A stretch of DNA of 64,000 nt from Solirubrobacteraceae bacterium (GCA_017882375.1 JADGPP010000001.1:1-64000); one strand, 5' to 3'. Positions 14,056-22,226 are shown, numbered from the stretch's first letter. Notes: a model not told the origin generated them from the sequence alone. Numbers and translations: made by a program.

Positions 14056-14256
14056 GTGCCGAACCGCAAAGAACGGCTACAGGGACGACTTGGCGCCTTC
14101 ATACAGCAGTATGCGCGCCCAGCCCACCCGGGACAGGATCCCAACGATCGACGCTACGACCGCGAGATGGAGAGAAGGGTCAAACGAATGGACCCGGAAG
14201 AGCTCGACGCCCTAATGCACGGCGAAGAGCCCGACGGCGACCCGCAGCACCGCTGA
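14056..14256 (+). CDS. Small conserved protein, function unknown
   Basis: A 66-residue charged protein starting at GTG (MPNRKERLQGRLGAFIQQYA) with a DPNDRRYDREMERRVKRMDP segment and an acidic end ELDALMHGEEPDGD. I have seen similar short proteins in actinobacteria, with the same 'DPNDR.YDR' core and 'M.PEELD.L' tail, but know no function. It has no membrane helix or signal and is probably cytosolic and helical. It lies alone upstream of repeat R8. Confidence 0.6.
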   Translation: MPNRKERLQGRLGAFIQQYARPAHPGQDPNDRRYDREMERRVKRMDPEELDALMHGEEPDGDPQHR

Positions 14257-14285
14257 CATTCGCGGGGGGCGAGCGACCGCAGACA

Positions 14286-14389
14286 AAGGGTCGCGGGCTC
14301 TCTGGGGGTCGGGCCCGCGACCTCTGAAAAGCGGGAGCGACGGGGGTCGAGGCCTCGTTCGGCACCCCATCGAGATCAGGGGCGTTGGG
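14286..14389 (+). repeat. Island repeat R8 with two tRNA-Asp-derived 13-mers
   Basis: Contains CCCGCGACCTCTG (14314-14326) and CGGGAGCGACGGG (14332-14344). Both are exact 13-mers of the tRNA-Asp gene (17121-17133 and 17101-17113), in the same orientation but in swapped order, as expected if two partial tRNA-end copies lie in tandem. The second copy continues GGTCGAGGCCTCGTTCGGCA and CCCCATCGAGATC, the general island block. The region 14257-14415 has no gene. Confidence 0.7.
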
Positions 14390-14415
14390 CATTCCTTCAT
14401 CGACCGCTTCTGCGG

Positions 14416-14826
14416 TCAGCGACGCGATGAGGCTCGGGCGTCAGCGCTGCTGATCTGCCAGCGAACTCCTGGACCGAACTCGAGCACGACGCCAGCGGGA
14501 CTGATCAGTTCCCAATAGGGCGGATCGTCGTCAGCTTCGGCTGCAGCTGGCTTGATGTCGAGCACTGAGCCGTCCGAAAGCCTGCAGTGCAGCTCGCCAG
14601 ATTTCTCGTCGATCTCGGCGTCGTTGATCGAGCGCCCAACCAGCCGAGCCGGGTCAGACGGCGACCACTCTGCATCCTGAGTGGCCAGGCGCCACAGCTC
14701 TCCGTGTGCGTCCCGACCTTCAACGTGCAGTACATCCGGATAGGCCACACGCGCGTCGATGACTTCCCCGCGCAAGGAGCGCAGGACGGTCGTCGGTGAG
14801 GCATCTAGGGCTACGACGGTCGCCAT
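14416..14826 (-). CDS. Hypothetical protein with a DUF2442-like acidic strand pattern
   Basis: A 136-residue protein (MATVVALDASPTTVLRSLRG) with a long run of alternating strands (HVEGRDAHGELWRLATQDAE, SGELHCRLSDGSVLDIKP, GVVLEFGPGVRWQISSA). I do not recognise a named family with confidence. No signal peptide or membrane segment. The preceding gene overlaps it by 16 bases, so the two are co-expressed. An ATG four codons earlier (14838) is the alternative start; 14826 follows an AAGGAG. Confidence 0.55.
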   Translation of the reverse strand: MATVVALDASPTTVLRSLRGEVIDARVAYPDVLHVEGRDAHGELWRLATQDAEWSPSDPARLVGRSINDAEIDEKSGELHCRLSDGSVLDIKPAAAEADDDPPYWELISPAGVVLEFGPGVRWQISSADARASSRR

Positions 14827-15002
14827 GACTCCTTCCATTCTCGCAGCCAGGCCAGCAGTTCTCCATAGCTCATGTCCTCCCGCCCGCCGCCGGATTCCTT
14901 GTAGGCGTGTAGCGACTGACTCGCTTCATAGCGCTCATAGGCGGTCAGGCCCGCCTCCTTGCACGCCTGCCTGAATTGCTTGATGTCGCGCTTGCGGGTC
15001 AT
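14811..15002 (-). CDS. Small hypothetical protein, operon partner
   Basis: A 63-residue basic protein (MTRKRDIKQFRQACKEAGLT, AYERYEASQSLHAYKES, MSYGELLAWLREWKESW). It looks like a small helical domain with an aromatic C-terminus; I have seen similar short ORFs in island DNA of actinobacteria but no function is known. It precedes and overlaps the gene at 14416-14826, the size and order of an antitoxin-toxin pair, but neither protein resembles a known TA family. Confidence 0.5.
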   Translation of the reverse strand: MTRKRDIKQFRQACKEAGLTAYERYEASQSLHAYKESGGGREDMSYGELLAWLREWKESWRPS

Positions 15003-15065
15003 GGCCGGCGGCGAGCTTAGCTGTCGAAGCGGAGGCGATGGCCGGGGTCGCGCGCCAACTCGGCC

Positions 15066-15168
15066 TCAGACAATAGGTCGCGGTCTCTCTGGGGGTTGGG
15101 GCCTCGTTTGGCACCCCATCGCCTTCTGGGGGTCGAGCCCTCGTTTGGCACCCCATCGAGATCCGCAC
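15066..15168 (+). repeat. Island repeat R9, tandem double copy
   Basis: Two tandem units: TCTGGGGGTTGGGGCCTCGT TTGGCACCCCATCG and TCTGGGGGTCGAGCCCTCGT TTGGCACCCCATCG, the second followed by AGATCCGCAC. Preceded by ACAATAGGTCGCGGTCTC as in R6. The remaining part of 15003-15411 has no recognisable gene. Confidence 0.7.
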
Positions 15169-15358
15169 GAGAAGTGGACCCACAACGAACATCGCCGCTC
15201 GCTAAGGGACGCGACCTCCGCCGGGCCCCTTGATGGCTCCTTTTCACGCGAAAGCGATCACACGGGCGGGGCGTCGCGCTCCTGCTGGTCGTCCTATGCG
15301 AGCGTGAGCAAGGCCTTGCGCAGACGCTCGCTCGGCCAGCAAAGCACAAGCGCCGAAC

Positions 15359-15389
15359 GGTGGCCTTTTACCCGCAGGCACAGGCCACC
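15359..15389 (-). terminator. Possible terminator hairpin after the Gly-rich gene
   Basis: GGTGGCC and GGCCACC form a 7-bp stem with a 17-base loop 23 bases beyond the stop codon of the gene at 15412. There is no T-run, which is common in high-GC genomes, so this is only a candidate. Confidence 0.3.
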
Positions 15390-15411
15390 ATCCGGCCTGT
15401 CTAGTGGCAGC

Positions 15412-16776
15412 CTATTCGAAGCTGACCGCTGATCCGCTGAATGTGCCTGCCTTGACTGGTTTCGCGGCTTTTTTGCCTACTTTTTCGCCGCACGTCGCCC
15501 CACCCGTAAAGCTCTCCGTGGCCGTCCCCGAGAGCGTCAAGGGGGAATACGAGCCGGCCGTGACCGCGCCCGATAGCGCCACAGCAGGCGTTTCGGTCAG
15601 AAGCATCCCAAGCGTCCCCGTCGCTTTCGAGGGTTTCGCTTTCGGCGTCCATTTGTATGTCGCGGCCCCGGATGCAGGTTCGCCCGCCCCTTTCAGCACC
15701 GAGCAGGACACCGCAACGGCAGTTTTCAGCGTCGCGGTGTAGGCGACCGTCGTGAACGGGTCACCCGTGCAGCCCGACAGGGTGCCCTTGATCTTCACCG
15801 TCTGGACCGCAGGTGTGCTTGTGAGGCCCGGTGAGAGCTTGATCGTGCCGCTGTTGGTGGTGCATGTGGCCTTCGGGACCGTGTAGGTGATCAGCACCTC
15901 CTGCGGATCGGTCGTGTCGGCTGCGACGCTGGTGTTCGTGGCTCCGGGGGCGTAGTAGCTGGACCCGGCCCCGCCACCGCCACCGCCGTTGTTGCTGCCG
16001 CCGCCACCGCCTCCGCCCCAATAGCCCCCGCCACCGCCGCCACCACCAACGCAGTTGACTTCGGCGCCGCCGCCGAATCCATCGCCGCCGCGTCCTTCGC
16101 TGCCGTCGCCGCCGCGGCAGCGCGTGCCTTCTCCTACATAAGAGCCGCCTTTGCCGCCAGTGTTCTCTCGGCCACCGCCACCGCCGGTCGCCTGAAGAAA
16201 CAGGTCGCCAGGGTTCGTTCGGCAATCACCGATCAACCCCGTCGTCGCGTTGGTGCCCGCTTCGCCTTCCAGCGCATCGGCGCTTCCGCCGCTGCCGGCT
16301 TCTATGCATCCAGCCGGCGCGTACTGGTAGTTGCTACCACCTCCGCCACCGCCGCCAGCTACGACCAGCCGCGATTTGAGGTTGCTCCCTTCGGTGCGCA
16401 CGTCTGAGGCACCGCCCCCTTCGCCTCCGGCCGGGAGACACAGGTCGGCTGCTCCGCCCGCCCCGCCGCCACCGAAGTGGATGTAAAGCGGCTTCGCTTC
16501 GCTCACCGCGAGCGTCGCGGCGACCTTTGCGCCCGCGCCCCCGGGGTAGGTGTGGCCGCCAGCACACGTGTTACCCGGCGCGCCTTTACCGCCGATGGCA
16601 GCCACCGTGACCCGTGTCACGCCTACCGGCACCGCGAAGGACTGTTCAGAGCCGCCCGTGGCGAGGAACGTTTCCGTCTTGGTTTCCGCGAACGCGCTCA
16701 CGCTGGAGGCAAGCACCCCCACAGCCACCAGCACCAGCAGAGCACCCAACTGGACGAAACGACCGTGAAGCCGCAT
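15412..16776 (-). CDS. Secreted glycine-rich protein
   Basis: A 454-residue protein with a clear signal peptide (MRLHGRFVQLGALLVLVAVG, cleavage after VSAFA). Residues about 35-65 resemble a jelly-roll start (TFLATGGSEQSFAVPVGVTR), then about 230 residues very rich in Gly with many GGGGGG runs and scattered Cys. The last 130 residues (CTTNSGTIKLSPGLT ... GTFSGSAVSFE) match a secreted domain I know only from Thermoleophilia relatives. Likely a cell-surface or matrix protein; no catalytic motif. The ATG at 16776 has GGAGG-like sequence upstream and begins the signal peptide; the much longer upstream frame is not supported. It is next to the tRNA-Asp 3' end. Confidence 0.8.
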   Translation of the reverse strand: MRLHGRFVQLGALLVLVAVGVLASSVSAFAETKTETFLATGGSEQSFAVPVGVTRVTVAAIGGKGAPGNTCAGGHTYPGGAGAKVAATLAVSEAKPLYIHFGGGGAGGAADLCLPAGGEGGGASDVRTEGSNLKSRLVVAGGGGGGGSNYQYAPAGCIEAGSGGSADALEGEAGTNATTGLIGDCRTNPGDLFLQATGGGGGRENTGGKGGSYVGEGTRCRGGDGSEGRGGDGFGGGAEVNCVGGGGGGGGYWGGGGGGGSNNGGGGGGAGSSYYAPGATNTSVAADTTDPQEVLITYTVPKATCTTNSGTIKLSPGLTSTPAVQTVKIKGTLSGCTGDPFTTVAYTATLKTAVAVSCSVLKGAGEPASGAATYKWTPKAKPSKATGTLGMLLTETPAVALSGAVTAGSYSPLTLSGTATESFTGGATCGEKVGKKAAKPVKAGTFSGSAVSFE

Positions 16777-17100
16777 TAGGACTCCCTCCCCCTGTGGTAT
16801 GGCCTCGAGTCTCGCTCCGCGGCCCGTTAGCGCCGTAAAGCGCGCGGGGAGCGTATCACCGCCTCGTCGTTCGAGCGGGGCGTAGCGTCCGTGCGGGGTG
16901 ACCGATGCGGGCGAGAGTGCTCCTTTCCGCGCTAAGCGAGCGTCCGGGCCAACCGGCGCGAAGCTGTCGAGACGGACGAATAGCGAAAGTGCGCTGCTGA
17001 CGACTGGGACCGCCCGGACCGATGCACCCCATCTCGGCTTGCTGGATGGTGCCGAACGCGGGTGCAACCCCTTGGAAATCGCCATTTGCAGGCACTTCCA
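16777..17100. other. Gap without a gene at the island boundary
   Basis: About 320 bases between the Gly-rich gene and the tRNA-Asp 3' end. I see no gene, no integrase remnant and no clear repeat; it must contain the promoter of the Gly-rich gene. Confidence 0.5.
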
Positions 17101-17174
17101 CGGGAGCGACGGGACTCGAACCCGCGACCTCTGCCGTGACAGGGCAGCGCTCTAACCAACTGAGCTACGCCCCC
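17101..17174 (-). tRNA. tRNA-Asp (anticodon GTC)
   Basis: A 74-nt cloverleaf on the minus strand: acceptor GGGGGCG pairing with CGCTCCC (one G-U), D-arm GCTC..GAGC, anticodon loop CTGTCAC with anticodon GTC, T-arm GCGGG TTCGAGT CCCGT, discriminator G. CCA is not encoded. Its 3' end faces the accessory region and shares exact 13-mers with repeat R8, which makes it the likely former attachment site. Confidence 0.96.
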
Positions 17175-17328
17175 GCGATGACGCTGCAGGCAGGCGACAC
17201 CTGACGCGCCTGCTCAGTATGCCAAGGCTTGGCGCCGTTCGAGGAGCGGCCGCCGATCCGAGTCCCGTCGAGGGGCGCGCCGGCGCGAAAACTGGCCGTC
17301 TGGCCAGCCTTTCCTCTAGGCTTACGCC

Positions 17329-18783
17329 GTGGCTTTGGTGGGTCCGGCTCCGATGCTCGACAGCAACCCGTTCTCGGTGATGCTGCAGGACCTGCGCGAC
17401 GAGCGCTCGTCGGGGGTTGCGTTCCCGCCGGGCGAGACGCGCTTCTCGCTGTCGCGCACGCGGCGGTTCGCCGGCGAACCGCTGGAGATGCTGCTCGAGG
17501 CCTACGAGCGCTACGGCCCGGTGTTCACGCTGCGCCTGTTCCACAGCAACGTCGTGTTCATGCTCGGGCCGGAGGCCAACCACCACATGCTCGTCTCGCA
17601 CGCGTCGAACTTCCGCTGGCGCGAAGGCCACTTCCGCGACCTGATCGGGCTGATGGGCGACGGGCTGCTGACGATCGACGGCGACTTCCATCGCCGCTCG
17701 CGGATGATCATGCTGCCGGCGTTTCACCGCGAGAACATCGCCGCGTCCTACGACGTGATCGTGCAGGAGGCCACACACGCGCTCGACACGCTCGCGCCGG
17801 GCACGGAGTTCGACCTGTACGCGTGGACGCGCAAGCTGGCGATGCGCGTGGCGATGCGCGCGCTGTTCGGCCTGGACCCCGACGGCAGCCGCGCGCGGGC
17901 GATCGACGCGGCGGGCCTGTTCGAGGAGGCGCTGGCGTTCTACGCGTCGGACTACTTCCTGCGCGTGCTGCGCATGCGCGGCACGCCGTGGTGGCGCATG
18001 CAGCAGGCCGCGCGCGAGCTCGACGCGCTGATCTACTCGGAGATCGCCGAGCGCCGCGCCTCGGGCGAGCGCGGCCAGGACATCCTCAGCCTGCTGCTCG
18101 ATGCGCAGGACGAGGACGGCAACACGCTCAACGAGGTGCAGATCCGCGACGAGGTGATGACGCTGCTGTTCGCCGGCCACGACACGACCACGTCGACGGT
18201 GTCGTTCATGTTCTACGAGCTCGCGCGCAACCCGCACGTCGCCGAGCGGCTGATCGCCGAGCAGGACGCCATGCTCGCCGGCGCCGCGCCGACGGCCGCG
18301 CAGCTGAGCTCCGGTGAGCTGTCGGAGCTTGAGATGGTGCTCGACGAGACGCTGCGCAAGTACCCGCCCGCGTGGGTCGGCCCGCGGCGCGCGATCGAGT
18401 CGTTCGAGTTCGCCGGGCACACGATCCCGGCGCGCGCGTTCGTCAACTACTGTTCGTGGGCCAGCCACCACCTGCCCGACGTGTTCGATGACCCCGAGCA
18501 GTTCCGCCCCGAGCGCTTCACGCCCGAGGCCAAGGCCGCGATGCCCAAGGGCGCTTACGTCCCCTTCGGCGGCGGCTCGCGCACGTGCATCGGCATGCGC
18601 TTCGGCCAGCTGGAGGTGCGCACGATCGCCACGCTGATCCTCCAGCGCTTCACGCTGTCGCTGCCCGACGACTTCCAGCTGGCGATCCGCCAGATGCCGA
18701 CGATCAGCCCGAAGGACGGCCTGCCGATGCGCGTGCACGCGCGCGCCGGCGCCCGCGCCGCAAGCGTGCCCGCCGCGGCCTGA
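17329..18783 (+). CDS. Cytochrome P450
   Basis: A 484-residue P450 with all core motifs: the I-helix oxygen-activation motif AGHDTT (about 282-287), the K-helix ExxR as ETLR (340-343), and the heme loop FGGGSRTCIGMRFG with the thiolate ligand Cys420. The length and the lack of an N-terminal membrane anchor fit a soluble bacterial enzyme using separate redox partners; a ferredoxin-NADP reductase gene lies 1.6 kb downstream but is not in the same operon. Overall style (FAGHDTTTSTVSFMFYELA) resembles P450s acting on fatty acids, terpenes or sterols, but the substrate is unknown. Start is GTG at 17329. Confidence 0.94.
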   Translation: MALVGPAPMLDSNPFSVMLQDLRDERSSGVAFPPGETRFSLSRTRRFAGEPLEMLLEAYERYGPVFTLRLFHSNVVFMLGPEANHHMLVSHASNFRWREGHFRDLIGLMGDGLLTIDGDFHRRSRMIMLPAFHRENIAASYDVIVQEATHALDTLAPGTEFDLYAWTRKLAMRVAMRALFGLDPDGSRARAIDAAGLFEEALAFYASDYFLRVLRMRGTPWWRMQQAARELDALIYSEIAERRASGERGQDILSLLLDAQDEDGNTLNEVQIRDEVMTLLFAGHDTTTSTVSFMFYELARNPHVAERLIAEQDAMLAGAAPTAAQLSSGELSELEMVLDETLRKYPPAWVGPRRAIESFEFAGHTIPARAFVNYCSWASHHLPDVFDDPEQFRPERFTPEAKAAMPKGAYVPFGGGSRTCIGMRFGQLEVRTIATLILQRFTLSLPDDFQLAIRQMPTISPKDGLPMRVHARAGARAASVPAAA

Positions 18784-18785
18784 GC

Positions 18786-19481
18786 TCAGCGCAGGGTCGC
18801 GTCGATGCTGAGCAAGTAGCCGGCTTCGCCGCCGGCGTCGCCGGTCGCGCGCGCGCCGACCGCTCGCACGCGCACGTGCGGATCGGAGAACAGCGTCAGC
18901 TTGAGCGCTTGCACGAGGAACCCGCGCGGCTGCACGACGAGCTTTCCGTTGCTCGCCTGCGCGACGGCGTCGACGGCCGCGCCGACGCCGAACAGGCCAC
19001 CGCTGGCGCGCACTTGCACCTGCCCGTTGGCGCTGCCGAGCAGCTGCATGCCAAAGCCCGGCGGCAGCGCGGCTTTGGCGTCCGACTGGCTCAGCAGCGC
19101 GTGTGCCTGCAGCCGCTCACCGTGCTTGTGCAGTTTCACGGCGCTCAGCTGCAGCGGCCCCTCCTGGACGCTGGAGGCACTCACGTCGATGCGCCCCAGA
19201 CCGCGGCCTTCCCACAGCAGGTGGGCCGTCTGGGCGGGGCTCAGCCTGAGGTTGCTCGCGTGGACGGTCGCCGAGTCGGCGTGCCGCCACAGCAGCTCGA
19301 TCGCCGGCCAGGCCGTCACGTGCACGCTCTCCACCTTGCCGTAGCGGCCGATGCGCGAGGAGATCCTGCTGGCGGCGATGCGCGGCAGCAGGATCTGGCC
19401 GAGCACCAGCACGAGGAGCGCCAGAGCGGCGAGCCACTGCGCGACCCGGATCACCTGCCGCCACCGCCACCGCCACCACAT
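18786..19481 (-). CDS. LmeA/DUF2993-family phospholipid-binding protein
   Basis: A 231-residue protein with one N-terminal membrane helix after a basic, Trp-rich start (MWWRWRWRQVIRV, then AQWLAALALLVLVLGQILLP) and a beta-rich extracytoplasmic domain. ASRISSRIGRYGKVESVHVT and the repeated short strands fit the DUF2993/LmeA family, whose mycobacterial member binds phosphoinositides and is needed for mannan maturation in the periplasm. A role in cell-envelope lipid handling is inferred from family only. It converges with the P450 gene, the two stops being two bases apart. Confidence 0.75.
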   Translation of the reverse strand: MWWRWRWRQVIRVAQWLAALALLVLVLGQILLPRIAASRISSRIGRYGKVESVHVTAWPAIELLWRHADSATVHASNLRLSPAQTAHLLWEGRGLGRIDVSASSVQEGPLQLSAVKLHKHGERLQAHALLSQSDAKAALPPGFGMQLLGSANGQVQVRASGGLFGVGAAVDAVAQASNGKLVVQPRGFLVQALKLTLFSDPHVRVRAVGARATGDAGGEAGYLLSIDATLR

Positions 19482-19523
19482 CCCCCAAGCTTCGCAGGAG
19501 ACGCGGCGCGGGACGGCGCTCGA

Positions 19524-20086
19524 TCAGCCGAGGCCGTTCGCTTTGAGGAACTGCGCGGCGACGCTGCTCGCCGACTGCTTGTCGATGCTCACGGCCTTGT
19601 TCATCTGCTGGATCGCCGGGATCGTCAGCAGCGCGCTGACCTTGTTGAGCGTTTCGGCGAACGCCGGGCCCTCGGCGGCGAGCACGCTCTTCTTGACCAC
19701 CGGCGCCACGTTCTGGAAGCCGAACACGTGCTTGGGGTCGGCGAGCACCTTGAACTTGCCGCCGAGCAGCTGGCCGTCGGTGGAGAAGACCGACTGCACG
19801 TTGACCTGACCGCCTTCGATCGCCTTGTAGGAGAGTTCGATCGAGACGGGCACGAGCGTGGGGACCACGCCATATTCCTGCTTCAGCCCGATCAGGCCCT
19901 CGAAGCGCGTGGCGAATTCAGGCGCTCGACGATCGCCGGCTCGCGCTGTCCTGCGTAGCGCTTGCTCACGCCGCTCAGCTCCAGCTCGGCCGCCCTGAAC
20001 TGCCCCTGAGCCGCCCCGGACTCCCGCTCGCCTGCCTTCGCGAACGCTGATGACCCCTCGTTGTGGGCGGTGTCTGCGGTCTTCAA
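19524..20086 (-). pseudogene. Collapsed osmoprotectant ABC transporter (ATPase start joined to binding-protein end)
   Basis: The minus strand first encodes the beginning of an ABC ATPase (LELSGVSKRYAGQREPAIVE, 19925-19990), as found just before the Walker A motif of ProV/OpuCA proteins. The frame then breaks, and from about 19917 down a different frame encodes the C-terminal 130 residues of an OpuBC/ProX-type substrate-binding protein: FATRFEGLIGLKQEYGV, SYKAIEGGQVNVQSVFSTDG, LLGGKFKVLADPKHVFGFQN and a terminal helix to 19524. Walker motifs, the permease and the N-terminal binding lobe are missing. A single large deletion across an OpuC-like operon explains this; the product cannot transport. 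Confidence 0.8.
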
Positions 20087-20188
20087 GAACAGGTCTCGGG
20101 CCGGGGTGAGCCCATCCTAACCAACTCCCAGGCTCCGCTTAATCCAAGCTTGGGATGCGGCTCGCTAGCCTAGAGGCCCCAATGCATG

Positions 20189-20262
20189 GGGCGCGTAGCT
20201 CAGTTGGTCAGAGCACCTCGTTTACACCGAGGGGGTCGCCCGTTCGAGTCGGGCCGCGCCCA
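20189..20262 (+). tRNA. tRNA-Val (anticodon TAC)
   Basis: A 74-nt cloverleaf: acceptor GGGCGCG/CGCGCCC, D-arm GCTC..GAGC, anticodon stem CCTCG/CGAGG around loop TTTACAC (anticodon TAC), variable GGGTC, T-arm GCCCG TTCGAGT CGGGC, discriminator A. CCA is not encoded. Confidence 0.96.
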
Positions 20263-20369
20263 TCGCCGCCCCCTGCCGGCAACCCGCAAACCCCAAACCG
20301 CCCCGTCAAGAGCCCTGCCAAAAGCCCCGACGACCGAGCGCCCTCGACGACGCTGACCGACCGCCGCCC

Positions 20370-21812
20370 GTGACCGAGCAATCCCCCATCCGCATCGCCG
20401 TGATCGGCTCCGGGCCGGCTGGCTTCTACGCCGCCGGCCACCTGCTCAAGGACTCAGACGCCGGTTTCGAGGTCGACATGATCGAGCGCCTGCCGACGCC
20501 GTGGGGGCTCGTGCGCTCGGGCGTCGCGCCGGACCACCCGAAGATCAAGTCGGTCACGCGCGTGTATGAGAAGACCGCCGCGCACCCGCGCTTTCGCTAC
20601 TTCGGCAACGTCAACTTCGGCGAGCACGTCTCGCGCGATGACCTGCTTGAGCACTACCACGCGATCGTCTACGCGACCGGCTCGCCGATGGACCGCCCGC
20701 TGGGCATCCCCGGCGAAGACCTGCCCGGCTCGCACGCCGCGACCGAGTTCGTCGGCTGGTACAACGGCCACCCCGACCACACCAGCCTGGAGGTCGACCT
20801 GATGTCGGCCGAGCGCGCGGTCGTGATCGGCAACGGCAACGTCGCCGTCGACGTCGCACGCATGCTCGTGCTCAGCGCCGACGAGCTCGCGCCGACCGAC
20901 ACCGCCGACCACGCGCTGGAGGTGCTCGCGCGCAGCCGCGTGCAGGAGGTCGTCGTCGTCGGCCGCCGCGGCCCCGCGCAGGCCGCCTTCACCAACCCCG
21001 AGCTGCTCGAGCTCGGCGAGCTCACCGATGCCGACGTGATCGTCGACTCCGACGAGCTCAAGCGCGCGCTCGCCGTGCACGACGAGGCTGCCGAGCAGCA
21101 AGCGACGGCGCGGCGCAACGTGGAGATCCTGCGCGAGTACGCGCAGCGCACGCCGACGTCCGGGCGCAAGCGCGTCGTGCTGCGCTTCCTGCTCTCGCCA
21201 ACGCGGCTGATCGCCGGCGAAGACGGTGCGCTGGCCGACGTCGAGCTCGTGCGCAACGAGCTGGTGGCCAGCAACAGCGGCGCGCTGCGCGCACAGGCCA
21301 CAGACGAGTCGGAGACGATTCCCGCCGGTCTCGTATTCCGTGCGATCGGCTATCGCGGCATGCCGCTGCCCGGCGTCTCCTTCGACGAGGGCGCCGCCGT
21401 GATCCCCAACGAGGGCGGACGCGTGCTCGACCCCGCCAGCCGCGCGCCGCTGCCCGGCGAGTACGTCGTCGGCTGGATCAAGCGCGGGCCGTCCGGCGTG
21501 ATCGGCACGAACAAGAAGGACGCGCAGGAGACCGTCGACGCGATGCTCGCCGACCTCGTGCCGTCGGCTAACGGCGACGGGCCGAGCGCGCCATCTTCCG
21601 GCGGTGTCCCCGCACACTCGCCCAGTCACCCCGAGGCGGCGGCGATCGAGGCGCTGCTGCGCGAGCGCCAGCCGGCGCTCGTCACGTACTCCGGCTGGGA
21701 GGCGATCGACCGCCACGAGCGCGAGCTCGGCGAGCGAGCCGGACGCCCGCGCGTGAAGCTCACGGACATCGACGAGATGCTCCGCATAGCCGCCGCCGAA
21801 ACACCCAGCTGA
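20370..21812 (+). CDS. fprA: NADPH-ferredoxin reductase, FprA type
   Basis: A 480-residue flavoprotein of the adrenodoxin-reductase/FprA class. The FAD-binding motif IAVIGSGPAGFYAAGHLL (about 8-25), the WGLVRSGVAPDHPKIK stretch, the NADP-binding region VVIGNGNVAVDVARML and the C-terminal EYVVGWIKRGPSGVIGTNK are all typical. It moves electrons between NADPH and ferredoxins, which in actinobacteria feed cytochromes P450. The last 80 residues after MLADL form a Ser/Pro-rich linker and a helical tail (ALLRERQPALVTYSGWEAID) that I also know from mycobacterial relatives. Start GTG at 20370; monocistronic. Confidence 0.93.
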   Translation: MTEQSPIRIAVIGSGPAGFYAAGHLLKDSDAGFEVDMIERLPTPWGLVRSGVAPDHPKIKSVTRVYEKTAAHPRFRYFGNVNFGEHVSRDDLLEHYHAIVYATGSPMDRPLGIPGEDLPGSHAATEFVGWYNGHPDHTSLEVDLMSAERAVVIGNGNVAVDVARMLVLSADELAPTDTADHALEVLARSRVQEVVVVGRRGPAQAAFTNPELLELGELTDADVIVDSDELKRALAVHDEAAEQQATARRNVEILREYAQRTPTSGRKRVVLRFLLSPTRLIAGEDGALADVELVRNELVASNSGALRAQATDESETIPAGLVFRAIGYRGMPLPGVSFDEGAAVIPNEGGRVLDPASRAPLPGEYVVGWIKRGPSGVIGTNKKDAQETVDAMLADLVPSANGDGPSAPSSGGVPAHSPSHPEAAAIEALLRERQPALVTYSGWEAIDRHERELGERAGRPRVKLTDIDEMLRIAAAETPS

Positions 21813-21890
21813 GCGCAACCGCCTGCCGGCCGAAGAGCCTGACGGTCGGAGGGGCCTGGCGGTCGAAGGGGGAGATCGCTTACGAAGACT

Positions 21891-21933
21891 GCGATAGCCA
21901 TGGTATCTACGGCGTATATACGATGGCTATCGC
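21891..21933 (+). repeat. Intergenic dyad with two copies of the GTANATACSATSGCTATCGC element
   Basis: GCGATAGCCATGGTATCTAC (21891-21910) and GTATATACGATGGCTATCGC (21914-21933) are near-perfect inverted copies with a three-base spacer. Single or half copies occur at 32614, 34982, 35037, 61338 and 61360, and a related form before both AbrB antitoxin genes. The remaining sequence of 21813-22226 shows no gene. Confidence 0.7.
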
Positions 21934-22226
21934 TGAACGTAAAACGAGTGACGGACACCCCGGTCAAGCTCGGCGAAGCAGAGACCGATAGAGATTTGGT
22001 GAACCTGGCAGGGCGATGTTGTCATGCGCGTTCGCGGTGGGGACCCGCTGCGGCCGCTGGACGTGCTCGCCTCGTTTAGCCCAGCCAGTGACCAGCGCTT
22101 GTCGGCCACGGCAACCGTCAAGCTCGGCTAGCTCCATCGGCGCCGCCCAGACGGTGGCGAGCGTTCGCCCGGCGCGGGCGGACCGGTCAGGCGTTCGCTA
22201 GCGATATGGCAGACTGCCTGGCGCAG

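Noticed and set aside
15950-16480. Repeats inside the Gly-rich gene as a CRISPR array
   Set aside because: They are codon repeats for Gly (GGC/GCC runs) of irregular spacing within an open frame, with no constant repeat-spacer structure and no cas genes.
1-17100. Integrase or transposase gene for the island
   Set aside because: I searched both strands by eye for tyrosine or serine recombinase and DDE motifs and found none; the island may be a remnant or its integrase may lie outside the window.
17152-18738. 528-codon open frame on the minus strand opposite the P450 gene
   Set aside because: It is the antisense shadow of a very GC-rich gene; the translation is rich in Arg, His, Gln and Val without any domain, and the plus-strand P450 has complete motifs.
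20454-21818. 454-codon minus-strand frame opposite fprA
   Set aside because: Antisense shadow of a convincing flavoprotein gene.
22016-22201. Small plus-strand frame in the fprA to tRNA-Lys gap
   Set aside because: No ribosome-binding site, no homology I recognise and a shadow-like Ser/Arg-rich composition.
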